Assembly: GCA_034698045.1 (NCBI GenBank)
Contig: JAQGAU010000413.1
Coordinates: 1 to 28,615 of the forward strand
DNA length: 28,615 nucleotides
From: Paramacrobiotus richtersi
Taxonomy: Eukaryota; Tardigrada; Eutardigrada; Parachela; Macrobiotidae
Direction: 5' to 3'
The first letter of the stretch is position 1; every line of letters starts with the position of its first letter. A program made the translations under genes and the position numbers. Positions 28,412 through 28,615 of the stretch are shown here, one piece after another. The notes beneath the pieces are model-generated. The model saw only the letters and a list, made by a program, of their open reading frames with translations, was not told the origin of the DNA and did no database searches.

Positions 28412-28615
28412 CTCACAAGAGCGGATAACCCGGCATTCCGGGACTTTAACATCCGGTCGAAAAAGGTGAAAAAATGCTGCAAATGTATAACAACAATTCG
28501 GCAGACAAAATTAACCACACATGGCGTCCTCGAGATTAACAATTCGCAACGAAAATCTAAAAAAACCAACACTTCCGGAATTCAGAATTTCCAGGTTTGT
28601 TTTCTGAATAAGAAC

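Larger units (their letters stand above)
26801..28615. other. Stretch with no recognisable gene
   Basis: About 1.8 kb. Frames of 66-96 codons near 27256-27779 exist on both strands and overlap. None has a motif. There is no integrase downstream of the RNase H remnant. A hairpin (27875-27907) and an (att)n tract (28394-28411) are the only structures seen. A 29-base match to 11776-11804 is at about 28229. Confidence 0.4.

Noticed and set aside
1..28615. tRNA, rRNA, CRISPR, riboswitch or bacterial operon signals
   Set aside because: Scanned by eye for B-box-like and clover-leaf sequences, regularly spaced repeats and SD-led gene series. Nothing convincing apart from the single junction near 24000.

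Overview
The window looks like intergenic or heterochromatic DNA of a eukaryote, most likely an invertebrate animal. I found no intact host gene, no rRNA or tRNA gene, no CRISPR array and no bacterial-style operon. Most open frames are short and look like chance frames. What can be recognised is a graveyard of reverse-transcribing elements, mainly Ty3/Gypsy-type LTR retrotransposon pieces broken by stops, frameshifts and deletions. The organism call is inference from element content; no species can be named.

Layout. 1-2800: nothing recognised. 2815-3660: a GC-rich, coding-like, proline-rich relic, with a diverged partial copy at about 7366-7500. 3988-4100 (+) and 5066-5410 (-): two Gypsy reverse transcriptase (RT) pieces. 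8307-9375 (+): gag start, aspartic protease and RT N-terminus of one Gypsy relic. 10221-10447: a three-copy 74-77 bp tandem array. 10561-11096: a long inverted repeat. 12345-12536 (-): an RT-like FADD scrap lying next to a Gypsy RT/RNase H relic on the other strand at 12557-13160. 13280-14255: gag-like and LTR-like pieces. 16400-16894: a diverged direct repeat. 20106-20625: a rearranged LTR-like piece plus gag-like scraps. 22028-25064: a 194 bp-period repeat, then two direct repeats of about 1 kb with TATA boxes (LTR-like) enclosing about 720 bp. 25270-26800 (+): the most complete Gypsy relic, with a gag-like region, a zinc-knuckle-like motif, RT and probable RNase H. 26800-28615: small hairpins and simple repeats only.

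The most unusual item is the roughly 720 bp enclosed by the 1 kb repeats. On the minus strand it carries a 189-codon frame (23996-23427) broken by a single in-frame TAG. It has strongly coding-like composition, an AGGAG sequence 8 bases before its ATG, and two successive ATGA stop/start overlaps upstream. I do not recognise the protein. It could be a captured gene, an integrated viral or phage-like fragment, an element-specific gene, or an assembly artefact.

No working pathway can be inferred. The pieces relate to each other only as fragments and copies of a few element families: the gag-like segments at 13926 and 25618, the LTR-like A/B modules at 14094 and 20106, the proline-rich relics at 3000 and 7366, and the paired 1 kb repeats.
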